Shown: positions 9,648-18,755 of the stretch, piece after piece
How the letters are laid out: each line of letters opens with the position of its first letter
How positions within the stretch are numbered: position 1 is the stretch's first letter
Source: Bog-473 sp963744935
GTDB lineage: Bacteria > Actinomycetota > Acidimicrobiia > Acidimicrobiales > RAAP-2
Reading direction: 5' to 3'
NCBI GenBank assembly: GCA_963744935.1
Contig: CAVUVM010000003.1
Location: 304,930 to 368,929 of the forward strand
DNA: 64,000 bases
Notes under the pieces: model-generated
What the model saw: the letters and a program-made list of their open reading frames with translations, nothing else
Databases searched by the model: none
What the model was told of the DNA's origin: nothing
Made by a program: the position numbers and the translations under genes

Positions 9648-9980
9648 TTACATATCCCAGATCGGCCTCACCTCTATGGATCCGTCCCGCGCACCCGGGA
9701 TCTTGGCTGCGACCTCGATCGCCTCGTCGAGATCCTTGCAGTCGACGACGTAGTAGCCCGCGAGCTGCTCCTTGGTCTCGGCAAAGGGGCCATCGGTCGC
9801 GAGGGTCTCGCCGTTGCGGACGCGGACCGTCGTTGCATCGCTGGTGAAGTGCAGACGCTCCCCACCGAGCAGCACGCCCCGTTCGGCCATCTCCTTGCCA
9901 AAGGCGGCGTACTGGGGCGTCACGTCCTCTCCAGGTCCCTGGGCCTCATCGAGGGCGATCATCAACAAGTAGCGCATCAT
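9648..9980 (-). CDS. YCII / DGPF domain protein
   Basis: This is a 110-residue YCII-related protein with the hallmark segment TDGPFAETKEQLAGYYVVDC, which contains the DGPF box. It starts with RYLLMIALDE and has the usual central strand pair and C-terminal VRPIWDM. It is a single-domain protein of normal family length. Its stop falls inside the start region of the downstream ECF42-type sigma factor, so the two are translationally coupled or very nearly so. In characterised ECF42 systems the sigma factor drives transcription of DGPF genes; a regulatory loop here is inference from that. Confidence 0.9.
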   Translation of the reverse strand: MMRYLLMIALDEAQGPGEDVTPQYAAFGKEMAERGVLLGGERLHFTSDATTVRVRNGETLATDGPFAETKEQLAGYYVVDCKDLDEAIEVAAKIPGARDGSIEVRPIWDM

Positions 9981-10104
9981 GTTCTCCTTCGTGTCGTGGT
10001 GTTGTCCCTACGACGATCGGCCACCCCCGGATCGACACCCCGTGCCGAGATTTCTTCGAACTGTCGTCAATGGCTGGCCCCCGTGGCGACGTACGCTCCG
10101 ATTC

Positions 10105-11364
10105 GTGGCGAACCCGCAGGACGACGGCCTGCTCGAGCTGGACATTGGGGCCGTTGCGGGCGGAGGTGGCTGCGTCGCCCGCGCACCCGACGGCAGAGTC
10201 GTCTTTGTCAGGCACGCCCTCCCGGGAGAACGTGTGCGGGCCCAGGTGACCGCCACCACCTCCTCGTACCTCCGGGCCGATGCGGTGGAGATCCTGATCC
10301 CGTCCGCCGACAGGGTCCCACCACCGTGTCCACACGCTGGGCCCGGACACTGTGGCGGTTGCGACTTCCAGCACGCGAGCCTGCCCGCTCAGCGACGGCT
10401 CAAGGCGTTCCGGGTTGCCGAGCAGCTCAAACATCTGGCAGGCGTGGAGCGCGCGATCGAGGTCGAGCAGGTGCACGGCGATAGCGACGGGCTCGCCTGG
10501 CGTACCCGCGTGCGGGTCGCGGTGGACCGCGACGGCAGGACCGGGTTCCGCCGGCACCGCTCCCACCAGCTCGAGCACGTGAACGGGTGCCCGCTCGCGA
10601 GCTCGGCCGTGGCCGCCACGGGAGCGTTCACGGCCGGGTGGCCGGGGGCAGCGGAGCTCGAGATCATGACGGGGGACACGGGTGAGGCAGTCGTTGCGCT
10701 GACCCCACGCGGCCGCCACCTGGCGCACCCGCCCGAGATCGATGCCGGCCTCGTCATGCGAGGCATCGTGCGCCGGCCACCTGGCGCCGTGCACACGCAG
10801 GTGCACGGGCGCACCTTTCGCGTCTCCGCGGGTGTCTTCTGGCAGGTACACGCCGGCGCGCCCCACGTCCTGCTCTCAGCGGTCCTCGGCCTCGTCGGTG
10901 ACTGCCGCGGGGCGGCCGTGGTCGACCTCTACGCAGGCGCCGGGCTCTTCGCCGTCCCCCTGGCCGACCGGGTGGGCGCCCGGGGCTCGGTCATCGCAGT
11001 GGAGCGGGACCCCCGAGCCTGCGCCGATCTCCGTCACAACGGCACCGACGTCGACTCGTTTCGTGTGCTCGAGGCCGAGGTGACCCCCGAACTGGTTGCG
11101 AACGCGATCGGCCACCCGCAGGTCGTGGTGCTCGATCCTGCGCGGGAGGGTGCCGGAACCCGCGTCATGGGGGCGCTCGCCACCCATGCGGCGTCGATCG
11201 AACGCCTCGTCTACGTCGCCTGCGATCCGGCCTCCTTCGGCCGGGATGCACGAATCCTTCTCGACGCCGGCTGGGACCTGACCGCGTTGCGCGCGTTCGA
11301 CATCTTTCCGATGACCGAGCATGTTGAATTGGTCGCCGCGTTCGAGCCGCCGACCCTGAGTTGA
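10105..11364 (+). CDS. TrmA/RlmD-family RNA (uracil-5-)-methyltransferase
   Basis: This is a 419-residue SAM-dependent RNA m5U methyltransferase. A TRAM domain occupies roughly residues 1-65 (GLLELDIGAVAGGGGCVAR), then a cysteine cluster CPHAGPGHCGGC that would hold an iron-sulfur cluster. The methyltransferase domain has the SAM loop VVDLYAGAGLFAVPLA, the PAREG motif, the catalytic cysteine in YVACDPASFGRDA and the base Glu in FPMTEHVELV. The GTG at 10105 is chosen because the TRAM domain begins within ten residues. The target (23S rRNA or tRNA) cannot be decided from sequence. It diverges from the YCII gene 124 bp away. Confidence 0.9.
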   Translation: MANPQDDGLLELDIGAVAGGGGCVARAPDGRVVFVRHALPGERVRAQVTATTSSYLRADAVEILIPSADRVPPPCPHAGPGHCGGCDFQHASLPAQRRLKAFRVAEQLKHLAGVERAIEVEQVHGDSDGLAWRTRVRVAVDRDGRTGFRRHRSHQLEHVNGCPLASSAVAATGAFTAGWPGAAELEIMTGDTGEAVVALTPRGRHLAHPPEIDAGLVMRGIVRRPPGAVHTQVHGRTFRVSAGVFWQVHAGAPHVLLSAVLGLVGDCRGAAVVDLYAGAGLFAVPLADRVGARGSVIAVERDPRACADLRHNGTDVDSFRVLEAEVTPELVANAIGHPQVVVLDPAREGAGTRVMGALATHAASIERLVYVACDPASFGRDARILLDAGWDLTALRAFDIFPMTEHVELVAAFEPPTLS

Positions 11365-11429
11365 AGCAGCCTGGCGCACCGGCCGGCCCAACCCGCCCCC
11401 ATGGCGGCCTGGGCTAGCAAGCCCGATGG

Positions 11430-11978
11430 CTACCTGCTCGGCTCGTAGCGCATCGCCACTGCCCCCGAGCCGAACTCCAGCCGGCTCACGACCCTCAAGT
11501 CGACGTGCTTCGACAGCCCAGCGAACAACGTCGGCCCGTGGCCCGCAAGCCTGGGATGCACCACGAACTCGTACTCATCGATCAAGCCCAGCTCCGTCAA
11601 CGCCAGTGGGAGCTTCACACCTCCCACGAACAGTCCGTTGCCCGATTCCCGCTTGAGTTGCTGAACGGCCCTGCCCAGATCCCCGCGCACGAGTTCAGCG
11701 TTCCAATCGACCTGCTCCAGAGTGCTCGACACGACGTACTTCTTTGCCGCATTGATCGTCTGGGCGAAGGGTTCCATCCAATCAGGTCTCGTTCCAGTGG
11801 GCTGTCGCGGCCGCCACGCTGATTCCATCATTTCGTACGTCACCCGCCCGAAGAGAAGAGCGTCGGCCTGGTTGAGATTCTCGGCCGCGTGACGATGCAA
11901 GTCTTCGTCCGCCGGGATTGCACGATGATCGCAGCAACCATCCAACGTGACGTTGATGGAGTACCGAAGGGGTCCCAT
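11430..11978 (-). CDS. Dihydrofolate reductase family protein (RibD C-terminal type)
   Basis: This is a 182-residue single-domain protein of the RibD C-terminal / DHFR-like fold that binds NADPH. Visible features are the N-terminal YSINVTLDGCCDH, the LLFGRVTYEMMESAW segment, KKYVVSSTL, GLFVGGVKLPLAL for cofactor contact, and IDEYEFVVHPRLAGHG. Proteins of this type are rarely true folate enzymes; many have no assigned substrate. It is convergent with the RNA methyltransferase on its left. A second member of the same family is at 48252-48812. Confidence 0.85.
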   Translation of the reverse strand: MGPLRYSINVTLDGCCDHRAIPADEDLHRHAAENLNQADALLFGRVTYEMMESAWRPRQPTGTRPDWMEPFAQTINAAKKYVVSSTLEQVDWNAELVRGDLGRAVQQLKRESGNGLFVGGVKLPLALTELGLIDEYEFVVHPRLAGHGPTLFAGLSKHVDLRVVSRLEFGSGAVAMRYEPSR

Positions 11979-12050
11979 TTCGCGAGAGTACCGACGATCG
12001 GGTACATCGGTGTAGCACCCCTACCGGATCACCACATCCGCGCTACACCG

Positions 12051-12977
12051 CTAGGAGTGACCACCGACCTCGTGTTCGATGTGCCCGGCCGACTCGAACT
12101 GCAGCGTCGAGTGCTCGACGTCGAAGTGGCCCGCCAAGCACTCTTGGAGGTGGTCGAGCACACGCCCGACCTCACCGGTGTTGAGGCATTCGTCGGTCAC
12201 CACCACGTGCGCCGTGAGAATGGGAAGGGACGAAGTGAGCGTCCAGGCATGCAGGTCGTGAATCGACTCGACCTCGGGCAGCTCCAGCAAGTGCTGGCGG
12301 ACTTCGATGAGATCGATGTCCTCGGGCGTTGCCTCGAGGAGGATGCGCAACGAAGGCCGCAACAACTCGACGGCCGCCTTCAGCATCAGCACCACCACCA
12401 CGAGTGACGCGATGGCGTCGGCTCGCTCAAAGCCCCATAGGACGATGATGATGCCGGCGATCAGGGTTCCGGCCAACCCGTAGAGGTCCGTCAGGATGTG
12501 CCGGTATGCCCCTTCGATGTTGAGTGAACGCCGGTTCGCCCGGGCCATGATCGAGGTCGCCACGACGTTCACCGCGACCCCGACCGCGGCAACGACGATC
12601 AAGACGGCACCGTCGACCGACGAAGGGTGCAAGAGACGCACGACCGCGTCCCAGGTCACCAGTGCCGAGACGATGAGCAGGGTGATGGCGTTGGCTGCCG
12701 CAGCCAGGATCTCGGCGCGCTTCATGCCGTAGGTGTGTGAGCGGGTCTCGGGTCGGGCTGCGAGGTGGATCGCCACGAGCGAGCCGGCGATGGCGCCGAC
12801 ATCGACCAGCATGTGTCCGGCGTCGGCCAGCAAAACCAGCGAGTTGGACGCCACCGCCGCGCCGACCTCGAACGCCATGAAGGCGGCGAGCAGGACGAGC
12901 GCCGCGACGAGTGCGCGGCGGCCGGTGCCGGCCGATGTCTCGCCCGCTCCGCCTACGTGGGCGTGGCTCTCACCCAT
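12051..12977 (-). CDS. Cation diffusion facilitator (CzcD-like zinc/cadmium efflux)
   Basis: This is a 308-residue CDF transporter, an inner-membrane metal/proton antiporter. Six hydrophobic segments are visible between about residues 20 and 210. The metal site residues appear as ADAGHMLVD in TM2 and HILTDLYG in TM5 (the H-x-x-x-D pairs of the zinc/cadmium type), with a His-containing N-terminus (MGESHAHVGG). The C-terminal cytoplasmic domain has the VESIHDLHAWTL motif. The ATG at 12977 overlaps the end of the ArsR-type regulator by eight bases, so the two form an operon in which the regulator is expected to respond to the exported metal. Confidence 0.9.
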   Translation of the reverse strand: MGESHAHVGGAGETSAGTGRRALVAALVLLAAFMAFEVGAAVASNSLVLLADAGHMLVDVGAIAGSLVAIHLAARPETRSHTYGMKRAEILAAAANAITLLIVSALVTWDAVVRLLHPSSVDGAVLIVVAAVGVAVNVVATSIMARANRRSLNIEGAYRHILTDLYGLAGTLIAGIIIVLWGFERADAIASLVVVVLMLKAAVELLRPSLRILLEATPEDIDLIEVRQHLLELPEVESIHDLHAWTLTSSLPILTAHVVVTDECLNTGEVGRVLDHLQECLAGHFDVEHSTLQFESAGHIEHEVGGHS

Positions 12978-13290
12978 GGGCGGTGACGTGGTCGGCGTGC
13001 GTGACGACTTCCTCCACCAAGCGGCGGACGTGCGCGTCATCCACCACGTAGAAGATGCGGGTCCCCTCGCGTCGGCTCCGCACGAGCCGAGCCAGCCGGA
13101 GCTTGGCGAGATGCTGCGACACCGCCGCCGGCTGTGCCCCCACCATCTCGGCCAGCTCGTTCACCGAGTGCTCGCCCTCGAGGAGGGCCCAGATCACTCG
13201 TAGCCGGGTCTCGTCGCCCAGCAGCTTGAGCATCCCCACAGCCGAGCGGAACTCCTCCCGGGCCGGACTCTTAAGTATCTGCGTAGGCAC
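12970..13290 (-). CDS. ArsR/SmtB-family metal-responsive repressor
   Basis: This is a 106-residue winged-helix repressor. The recognition helix lies in VNELAEMVGAQPAAVSQHLAKLRLARLVRSR and the wing in REGTRIFYVVDD. The C-terminal helix has VRRLVEEVVTHADHVTAHG, in which Asp and several His residues resemble the alpha-5 metal site of zinc sensors (SmtB/CzrA type). There is no cysteine in the alpha-3 region, arguing against arsenic sensing. The GTG start at 13290 sits inside a perfect inverted repeat (13277-13296), suggesting autorepression of this operon with the downstream CDF exporter. If translation instead starts at the internal Met about 19 codons in, the repeat would lie in the leader. Confidence 0.9.
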   Translation of the reverse strand: MPTQILKSPAREEFRSAVGMLKLLGDETRLRVIWALLEGEHSVNELAEMVGAQPAAVSQHLAKLRLARLVRSRREGTRIFYVVDDAHVRRLVEEVVTHADHVTAHG

Positions 13291-13296
13291 GCAGAT
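13277..13296. promoter_or_regulatory. Candidate ArsR operator (perfect inverted repeat)
   Basis: The arms ATCTGCGT and ACGCAGAT are perfectly complementary, with a 4-base spacer AGGC. The repeat covers the GTG start codon of the ArsR-type gene. ArsR/SmtB proteins bind such imperfect or perfect dyads at their own promoters, so this is the likely site that controls the repressor and the metal exporter. Confidence 0.5.
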
Positions 13297-13375
13297 AGTG
13301 TACAGGCAATCACGCCCCGGTTCGCCTGGTGACGAAGATGGCGCTCAGACAGGAGCCGACTGGGCTCTGGTGAGC

Positions 13376-14983
13376 TCAGGGCGAGGATGGAAAGTCCGAA
13401 GCCGGCGGGGCTTGGACCGTGCACGGTTGCTGCACCGAACCTTGCGGCAGCGCCGTCTGCATGATCTTGTTCACGATCGGGCCGGCGACCAATGCGCCGT
13501 CCGAAGAGACGTTCTGGAACGGGACGACGACCGCCACCGCGATCTGAGGGTTGTTGGCGGGAGCGAACCCGATCATCCAGTCGTCGACCTCGCCGTTGGG
13601 CAGCCCCAACTGTGCTGTCCCCGTCTTCACGGCGGCACACAAGTAGGCCGGGAATCCCACGCCAGCCGCCGTGCCCCTGGGATTCGTGATGACGCTCTCC
13701 ATCAACGAGGTCACCGCCTGTGACGCCGCCGGCGACGCCGAGCGCGGCATGGGCGTCGGTGTATAAGTCTTGACCACCGCTCCGTTCGAACTTGTGATCG
13801 ACGACATGAGATGCGGCGTCATAATCACCCCACCGTTGGCAATGCCAGCCGCGACCATTGCGTTTTGCAACGCCGTGTCCTTCACCGTCTCCTGTCCGAT
13901 GGCGGAGTCGGCCTGGAGTCGCTGCGAGTTCGCCGGAAGCGAGTCCAACGTCGAGGCAATGACTCCCGCCGTCGGTTGCTGGCCGACAGCAGGCAGGTCG
14001 ATGGGCGGCACCGAGTTGATGCCGAACAACTCGGCCTGCTGACGGAGCGTCGACACACCTTCCTGTACGCCGAGTTCGCCGTACCCGGGGTCACACGAGA
14101 CTGCCAGCATGTCATTGGCCATGGTGCCACCACACGGATCGGAGTTCGCCGGGGTGGTCCCGTCGTTGCACAACGGATGCCCCGGCGAGTCGGAGAAGGT
14201 CTGACAAGGCTGTTGCGGGTAGTTGAACCCGATCAGGGACGGTTTGAGGTTGTACGCCGTGGTCGACGTCACGACCTTCATGGTCGACCCGGGAAAGAAG
14301 CTCTCGGAGTCCGCAATTGGTCGCAACGGGAAGAAGTCCTCATGATCGGGCTGCGTGTAGGTGAAGTAGGCAAGATTCTCAGCTGACAGAGACGTGCTCA
14401 CGAGGGGGTTGGGATCGTAAGTGGGGTTCGACACCATGGCCAGCACGGCACCGGTCTTGGGATTGAGCACCACGACCGCTCCGTCATTGTTCCCTTGGGT
14501 CGCCAACAGATCGTTCCACGCCGCCTGCTGCAGCGTGGGCTGGATCGTCAGCGTGACGTTGTCGGTCGTGCGAGGCAGTGACTCCCGGAATAACAGCTGG
14601 CTGAGGGTCTGGGCCGGCTGCTCGTGGGCACTCAGATAAGAGTCGTACTCGTTCTCGATGTCCGTGACCGCGCCTGTCAAGACCGAGTCGTAGCCGGTGA
14701 TGCCCGCGTAGAGAGGGCCTTGGGGATATTGCCGTACATAGTCGTAGGGATAGTCCGCCCGGTTGGTCCCCGCCGGCGTCGGGACGGACTTGGCCAGCAC
14801 GGTGCCGTCGGACGCGTAGATCGTCCCTCGCGGGTTGATGTACAGCTGTGACGAGATGCGCGGGTTGAACGGCGAGCTCGCCAGCGCCTTTGCCTTTACC
14901 AACTGAATATTGACGAGTTGCACTGCGACGAGACCCAAGCACAGGACCAAGATGACGCCGAGCCATCGGATGCGCCGGCCCAT
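13376..14983 (-). CDS. pbpA: Penicillin-binding protein 2 (class B transpeptidase, PbpA-like)
   Basis: This is a 535-residue class B PBP that cross-links peptidoglycan. It starts with a short cytoplasmic stretch and one membrane anchor (WLGVILVLCLGLVAVQLVNI). The N-terminal dimerisation region contains RGTIYASDGTVLAKS. The transpeptidase domain carries SxxK as PGSTMK and KTG as AVKTGTAQ. The middle motif, usually SxN, appears as SCDPGYG, an Asn-to-Asp difference. Length and layout match mycobacterial PbpA, which usually sits next to rodA; here no rodA-like gene is within the window, since the next gene on that side is divergent. Confidence 0.85.
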   Translation of the reverse strand: MGRRIRWLGVILVLCLGLVAVQLVNIQLVKAKALASSPFNPRISSQLYINPRGTIYASDGTVLAKSVPTPAGTNRADYPYDYVRQYPQGPLYAGITGYDSVLTGAVTDIENEYDSYLSAHEQPAQTLSQLLFRESLPRTTDNVTLTIQPTLQQAAWNDLLATQGNNDGAVVVLNPKTGAVLAMVSNPTYDPNPLVSTSLSAENLAYFTYTQPDHEDFFPLRPIADSESFFPGSTMKVVTSTTAYNLKPSLIGFNYPQQPCQTFSDSPGHPLCNDGTTPANSDPCGGTMANDMLAVSCDPGYGELGVQEGVSTLRQQAELFGINSVPPIDLPAVGQQPTAGVIASTLDSLPANSQRLQADSAIGQETVKDTALQNAMVAAGIANGGVIMTPHLMSSITSSNGAVVKTYTPTPMPRSASPAASQAVTSLMESVITNPRGTAAGVGFPAYLCAAVKTGTAQLGLPNGEVDDWMIGFAPANNPQIAVAVVVPFQNVSSDGALVAGPIVNKIMQTALPQGSVQQPCTVQAPPASDFPSSP

Positions 14984-15333
14984 CAGCGCGCCAGCTTCGT
15001 CAACGAGCCGATCACCGTGAGCATGGTACGCGGCAATGCCCCCGCGCGGGCTTCATACCTGCTCAGCTCTCCCCCACCCCCGATGCACGCCGTCTCTCTT
15101 CCAACACCACTTGCTGCGTGGATGTCAGGCCGGGACTACCCCACGCACGATACTTGGGCCCATCTTGAGGTGGCGGAGAGCGTTGACGGGTCAAGATCGG
15201 TCCCTGGGCTGCCGACTTAGTACGTGTGGACGCCCCTGCCCTCGCCAGCCGCGTTGAGCTGCCAACGGGACAGATGTCCGTTGCGCATTGATCCGATGAC
15301 CGCCGCAACCGCGCCCAGAGCCAAGGGAGATTC
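14984..15333. other. Intergenic stretch upstream of PBP2 and the secreted repeat protein
   Basis: This is a 350-bp divergent promoter region. I see no open frame with family-like content on either strand. A ribosome-binding AAGGGAGA lies a few bases before the GTG at 15334. Promoters for both flanking genes must lie here, but I cannot name convincing -35/-10 boxes. Confidence 0.5.
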
Positions 15334-17613
15334 GTGAGACGACGCCCGAGGTCCATCATTCCGGCATCGATCATGGGTGGGGTCGCCGCCCTGGCTCTGA
15401 CCATCTCCTTCCCGGCGGCCCCCGTCGCACACGGCGCCGAGATCGCCCACGCGGCCGGCTTCGTAGCCAACCAGACGTGGAGCCAGACACTCCCCGACGG
15501 CAACAACCCGATCGCGTTGTCCTCACCAAACGTCGCCAATCTCGACGGGAAACCCGCCGTGGTCGTCGGAGACACCGCCGGCCTGGTCTGGGCGCTCCAC
15601 GTGGCGAACGGCACACTGGTCGCCAACTGGCCCTACCACGCAGGCGCCCCGATCAACTCCTCACCGTCCGTGGCACCCATCGACGCCAACGGGACCGACA
15701 CCGTCTACGTCGGCTCGGGCGATGCTGCGAACCCATCAGTGGGGGGCTACCAGGCCATCGCTCCCAATGGCGGCGACCAGTGGTTCCAGGCGGCGAACAA
15801 CCCGGGAACGGACCCGACTCCGCACTCGGCCGTGCAGGCCTCGCCGACCGTTGCGGCCTACGCGGACGGCTATGGCGTCGAGGCCGGCTCCCTCGGTCAG
15901 AACACCTACGCGCTCGGGGCGGCCAACGGTGCGGTCCTGGCCGGGTTCCCCTGGTTCCAGGCCGACTCCGTCTACTCCACGGCGGCGGTCGCCGACCTCT
16001 ACGCCGACGGGGACATGCAGATCATCAGCGGCGGCGACTCGAGCGCCGGCGTCGCCTACGGGCAGACCTATTACAACGGCGGGCACATCCGCATCCTCTC
16101 GACCGCCGGGAACCTCTTCACCGGGAACCCGGCGGGTGGCCTCGTCTGCCAGTACAACACGAACCAGAACATCGACCGCTCCTCACCCGCGGTCGGCCAG
16201 TTCCTCGCGGGCGGCGCCGTCGGGATCGCCGTCGGCGACGGGAGCTACTACTCGGGCGCCTCGGACTCTGACAGGATCTTCGCCCTCAACACGAGCTGCG
16301 GGCTGGCGTGGAGCCAGGTCCTCGATGGCATCACGGCCGACTCGCCCGCACTTGCCGACGTGCAGGGCAACGGGCAACTCGACGTCGTCGAGGGCACCCA
16401 GGCCGGCTCGGGCGGCACCATCTATGTGCTGAACGGCACCAACGGCAACGTCGTCTGGTCGGCGGAGACCAGCGGCGCGGTGATCGGCTCGCCGGTCACG
16501 GCCGACCTCACCGGCGGCGGATACCAGGACGTCATCGTCCCGACGACCAATGGGATCGACATCTTCGACGGCCGCTCGGGGGCCGAGGAGGCGACCCTCG
16601 ACACGAACGACGGCTATCAGAACTCGCCCCTCGTGACCGACGACCCCGACGGGCACATCGGCATCACGGGTGCGGGCTATGCGGACATCAACGGCGCCCT
16701 GACCGGCGTCATCACCCACTGGGAGATCGACGACACCCCGGGCAGCGGTTCGAGGGTCTACGAGTCCGGCGCCTGGCCGCAGTTCCACCACGACCCGCAG
16801 CTGACCGGTGACGCCGGCACCCCCGGTCCCACGATCGAGGTGCCGTGCAACGCGCCGGCGGGAGGCCCGGACGGCTACATCCTCTCGGCCTCTGACGGTG
16901 GCGTGTTCGACTACGGCAACATCCCGTTCTGCGGATCGACCGGGAGTATTCACCTCAACCGCCCCGTCGTCGGGGCGGCGCTGACTCACGACGGCGGCGG
17001 TTACTGGGAGGTCGCCTCGGACGGCGGGATGTTCTCCTTCGGTGACGCCGGCTTCTTCGGCTCCATGGGTGGGAAGCCGCTGAACGAACCCATCGTCGCC
17101 ATGGCTGCGACCCCCGACGGAGGTGGGTACTGGGAGGTGGCGTCCGACGGCGGCATCTTCAATTTCGGTGACGCGGGCTTCTACGGCAGCGCCGGAAGCA
17201 TCCATCTCAACAGCCCGATCGTCGGGATGGCCGCGACGCCCGACGGCAAGGGCTACTGGCTTGTCGCCTCCGACGGCGGGATCTTCAGCTACGGCGACGC
17301 GAAGTTCCGAGGGTCGATGGGCGGCAGACCACTGAACCAACCCATCGTCGGGATGGCCTCCGACCCCCAGACCGGCGGGTATTGGGAGGTCGCGTCCGAT
17401 GGCGGGATCTTCTCATTCGACGCGCCGTTCGACGGCTCAACGGGAAGCATGCACCTCAACGCGCCAATCGTCGGGATGGAATCCAACCGCAGCGGCTCGG
17501 GCTACCGCTTCGTCGCCTCCGACGGTGGGATCTTCAGCTACAACGCTCCCTTCTTCGGATCTATGGGCGGCCAGCCACTCAACAAACCCGTCGTGGCCAT
17601 GGCCGGGACCTGA
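15334..17613 (+). CDS. Secreted beta-propeller protein with C-terminal DGGIFSFG repeats
   Basis: This is a 759-residue exported protein. It has a signal peptide (MRRRPRS then a hydrophobic GGVAALALTISFPAAPVAHGAE). Residues of about 45-510 form FG-GAP/VCBS-like propeller blades rich in SxPxVADLxxDG patterns (for example SSPAVGQF, DSPALADVQGNGQLDVVEG). From about residue 514 to the end there are six tandem units of about 42 residues with the core GYWEVASDGGIFSFGDAGF. The GTG start is supported by AAGGGAGA upstream. The repeat type is common in secreted actinobacterial proteins, but its role is unknown to me; a cell-surface or wall-binding role is a guess. A second protein with the same repeat is at 27366-28787. 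Confidence 0.85.
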   Translation: MRRRPRSIIPASIMGGVAALALTISFPAAPVAHGAEIAHAAGFVANQTWSQTLPDGNNPIALSSPNVANLDGKPAVVVGDTAGLVWALHVANGTLVANWPYHAGAPINSSPSVAPIDANGTDTVYVGSGDAANPSVGGYQAIAPNGGDQWFQAANNPGTDPTPHSAVQASPTVAAYADGYGVEAGSLGQNTYALGAANGAVLAGFPWFQADSVYSTAAVADLYADGDMQIISGGDSSAGVAYGQTYYNGGHIRILSTAGNLFTGNPAGGLVCQYNTNQNIDRSSPAVGQFLAGGAVGIAVGDGSYYSGASDSDRIFALNTSCGLAWSQVLDGITADSPALADVQGNGQLDVVEGTQAGSGGTIYVLNGTNGNVVWSAETSGAVIGSPVTADLTGGGYQDVIVPTTNGIDIFDGRSGAEEATLDTNDGYQNSPLVTDDPDGHIGITGAGYADINGALTGVITHWEIDDTPGSGSRVYESGAWPQFHHDPQLTGDAGTPGPTIEVPCNAPAGGPDGYILSASDGGVFDYGNIPFCGSTGSIHLNRPVVGAALTHDGGGYWEVASDGGMFSFGDAGFFGSMGGKPLNEPIVAMAATPDGGGYWEVASDGGIFNFGDAGFYGSAGSIHLNSPIVGMAATPDGKGYWLVASDGGIFSYGDAKFRGSMGGRPLNQPIVGMASDPQTGGYWEVASDGGIFSFDAPFDGSTGSMHLNAPIVGMESNRSGSGYRFVASDGGIFSYNAPFFGSMGGQPLNKPVVAMAGT
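16873..17610 (+). repeat. Six tandem ~126-bp coding repeats
   Basis: Each unit encodes about 42 residues with the pattern GYW-x-VASDGGIFSFGDAxFxGS followed by MGGxxLNxPIVGMAxTPDG. Two forms alternate in part: units ending in GSMGG-x-PLN and units ending in GSxGSIHLN. The last two units lack one residue (SFDAPF / SYNAPF in place of SFGDAGF). Confidence 0.85.
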
Positions 17614-17757
17614 GCGCGCACGACTGAGCGCGCTCCCTTCTCGGGCGGGATGCGTCACGAGCGGACAAACGTGCCCAGTGACGGGGAGGCAAACAGACCG
17701 CCGATCTCCTCACCGCTAACGTGAACCACTCTTCGGAGTCGGAGATCGGAGGCGCGC

Positions 17758-18534
17758 GTGAGCAAGACAGGTGCAGGCGATGCCCAGCTGGTCGGGCACC
17801 GCCGCGAAGGCCATGTCCTCGTCATCTCAATGCGGCGAGCCGCCAAGCGCAACGCGATCGACCGTGCAATGGCGGACGCACTCGACGCCGCGCTCAGCGA
17901 GCTCGACGACGACGATCAGCTGTGGGTGGGAATCCTCACCGGCACGCCCGACGTGTTTTCGGCAGGGAGCGATCTCACGGCCGGTGGGGACTACCTCACC
18001 GAGCGAGGAGGCGAGTACGGCCTGATCCGGCGTGTGCGCCGCAAGCCGCTGATCGCCGCCGTGGAGGGCCCGGCGCTCGGTGGAGGGCTCGAGCTCGTGT
18101 TGGCCTGCGACCTCGTCGTGGCGTCGCAGAAGGCCCGGTTCGGCCTCCCCGAGGTGTGCATCGGGGTGGTGCCGACCTGCGCCGGACTGTTCCGGGCACC
18201 GCGCGCGCTGCCGCTGAACGTGGCGCGTCAGCTGATCCTCACGGGAAGACCCATCGATGCACAGCGCGGTTACGAAGCGGGATTCGTCAACGTCCTGACC
18301 AAAGCCGGCGGCGCGCTCGAGGGCGCCGTCCACCTGGCCCAAGACATCTGCTCCAACGCGCCGGTCTCGGTCCAGGCGTGCCTCGCCGCCGTGAACGAGC
18401 TCACCGCGGGAGCCGACGAATTCGGCTGGAGCCTTACCGACCGCGCGCTCGGAGAGGCGACGCGGTCGGCCGATGCGCGCGAGGGCGTGGCCGCATTCCT
18501 CGAAAAGCGCCCGCCCGTCTGGACCGGGCGCTGA
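17758..18534 (+). CDS. Enoyl-CoA hydratase/isomerase family protein (crotonase)
   Basis: This is a 258-residue crotonase-fold enzyme acting on an acyl-CoA. The first oxyanion-hole segment is FSAGSDLTAGG and the second is VEGPALGGGLELVLACDLVVAS. PEVCIGVVPTCAG holds the catalytic-loop glutamate of hydratases. The C-terminal helices end with EGVAAFLEKRPPVWTGR, the usual 'x-F-x-E-K-R-P-P-x-W-x-x-R' tail of the family. The GTG at 17758 is preceded by a GGAGG-type site. The substrate is unknown. It stands alone, with 220 bp of non-coding DNA before the alcohol dehydrogenase. Confidence 0.9.
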   Translation: MSKTGAGDAQLVGHRREGHVLVISMRRAAKRNAIDRAMADALDAALSELDDDDQLWVGILTGTPDVFSAGSDLTAGGDYLTERGGEYGLIRRVRRKPLIAAVEGPALGGGLELVLACDLVVASQKARFGLPEVCIGVVPTCAGLFRAPRALPLNVARQLILTGRPIDAQRGYEAGFVNVLTKAGGALEGAVHLAQDICSNAPVSVQACLAAVNELTAGADEFGWSLTDRALGEATRSADAREGVAAFLEKRPPVWTGR

Positions 18535-18755
18535 GGTGCCTCATTCCGCTTCAGGACTTGAAACCGTCGAAGGAGTTCATCGGCGGCGCTTACCTAGGTC
18601 GGTCTGACCAGGGACTTCGACGTCGCGTACCGAACCGAGGTGCCGCAATCTGGCGCCGGCCATAGGTCGACCGTGGAGACCGGAAGTGAGTGATCCGGTC
18701 GCATCACTCGGGGCGTATCACATCGAAGGACGCGCGGCCGGCGCGTTGAGTCCCT

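Noticed and set aside
16183..17340. A 385-codon minus-strand frame opposite the repeat protein
   Set aside because: It is the complement of the repeats and shows no independent coding features.
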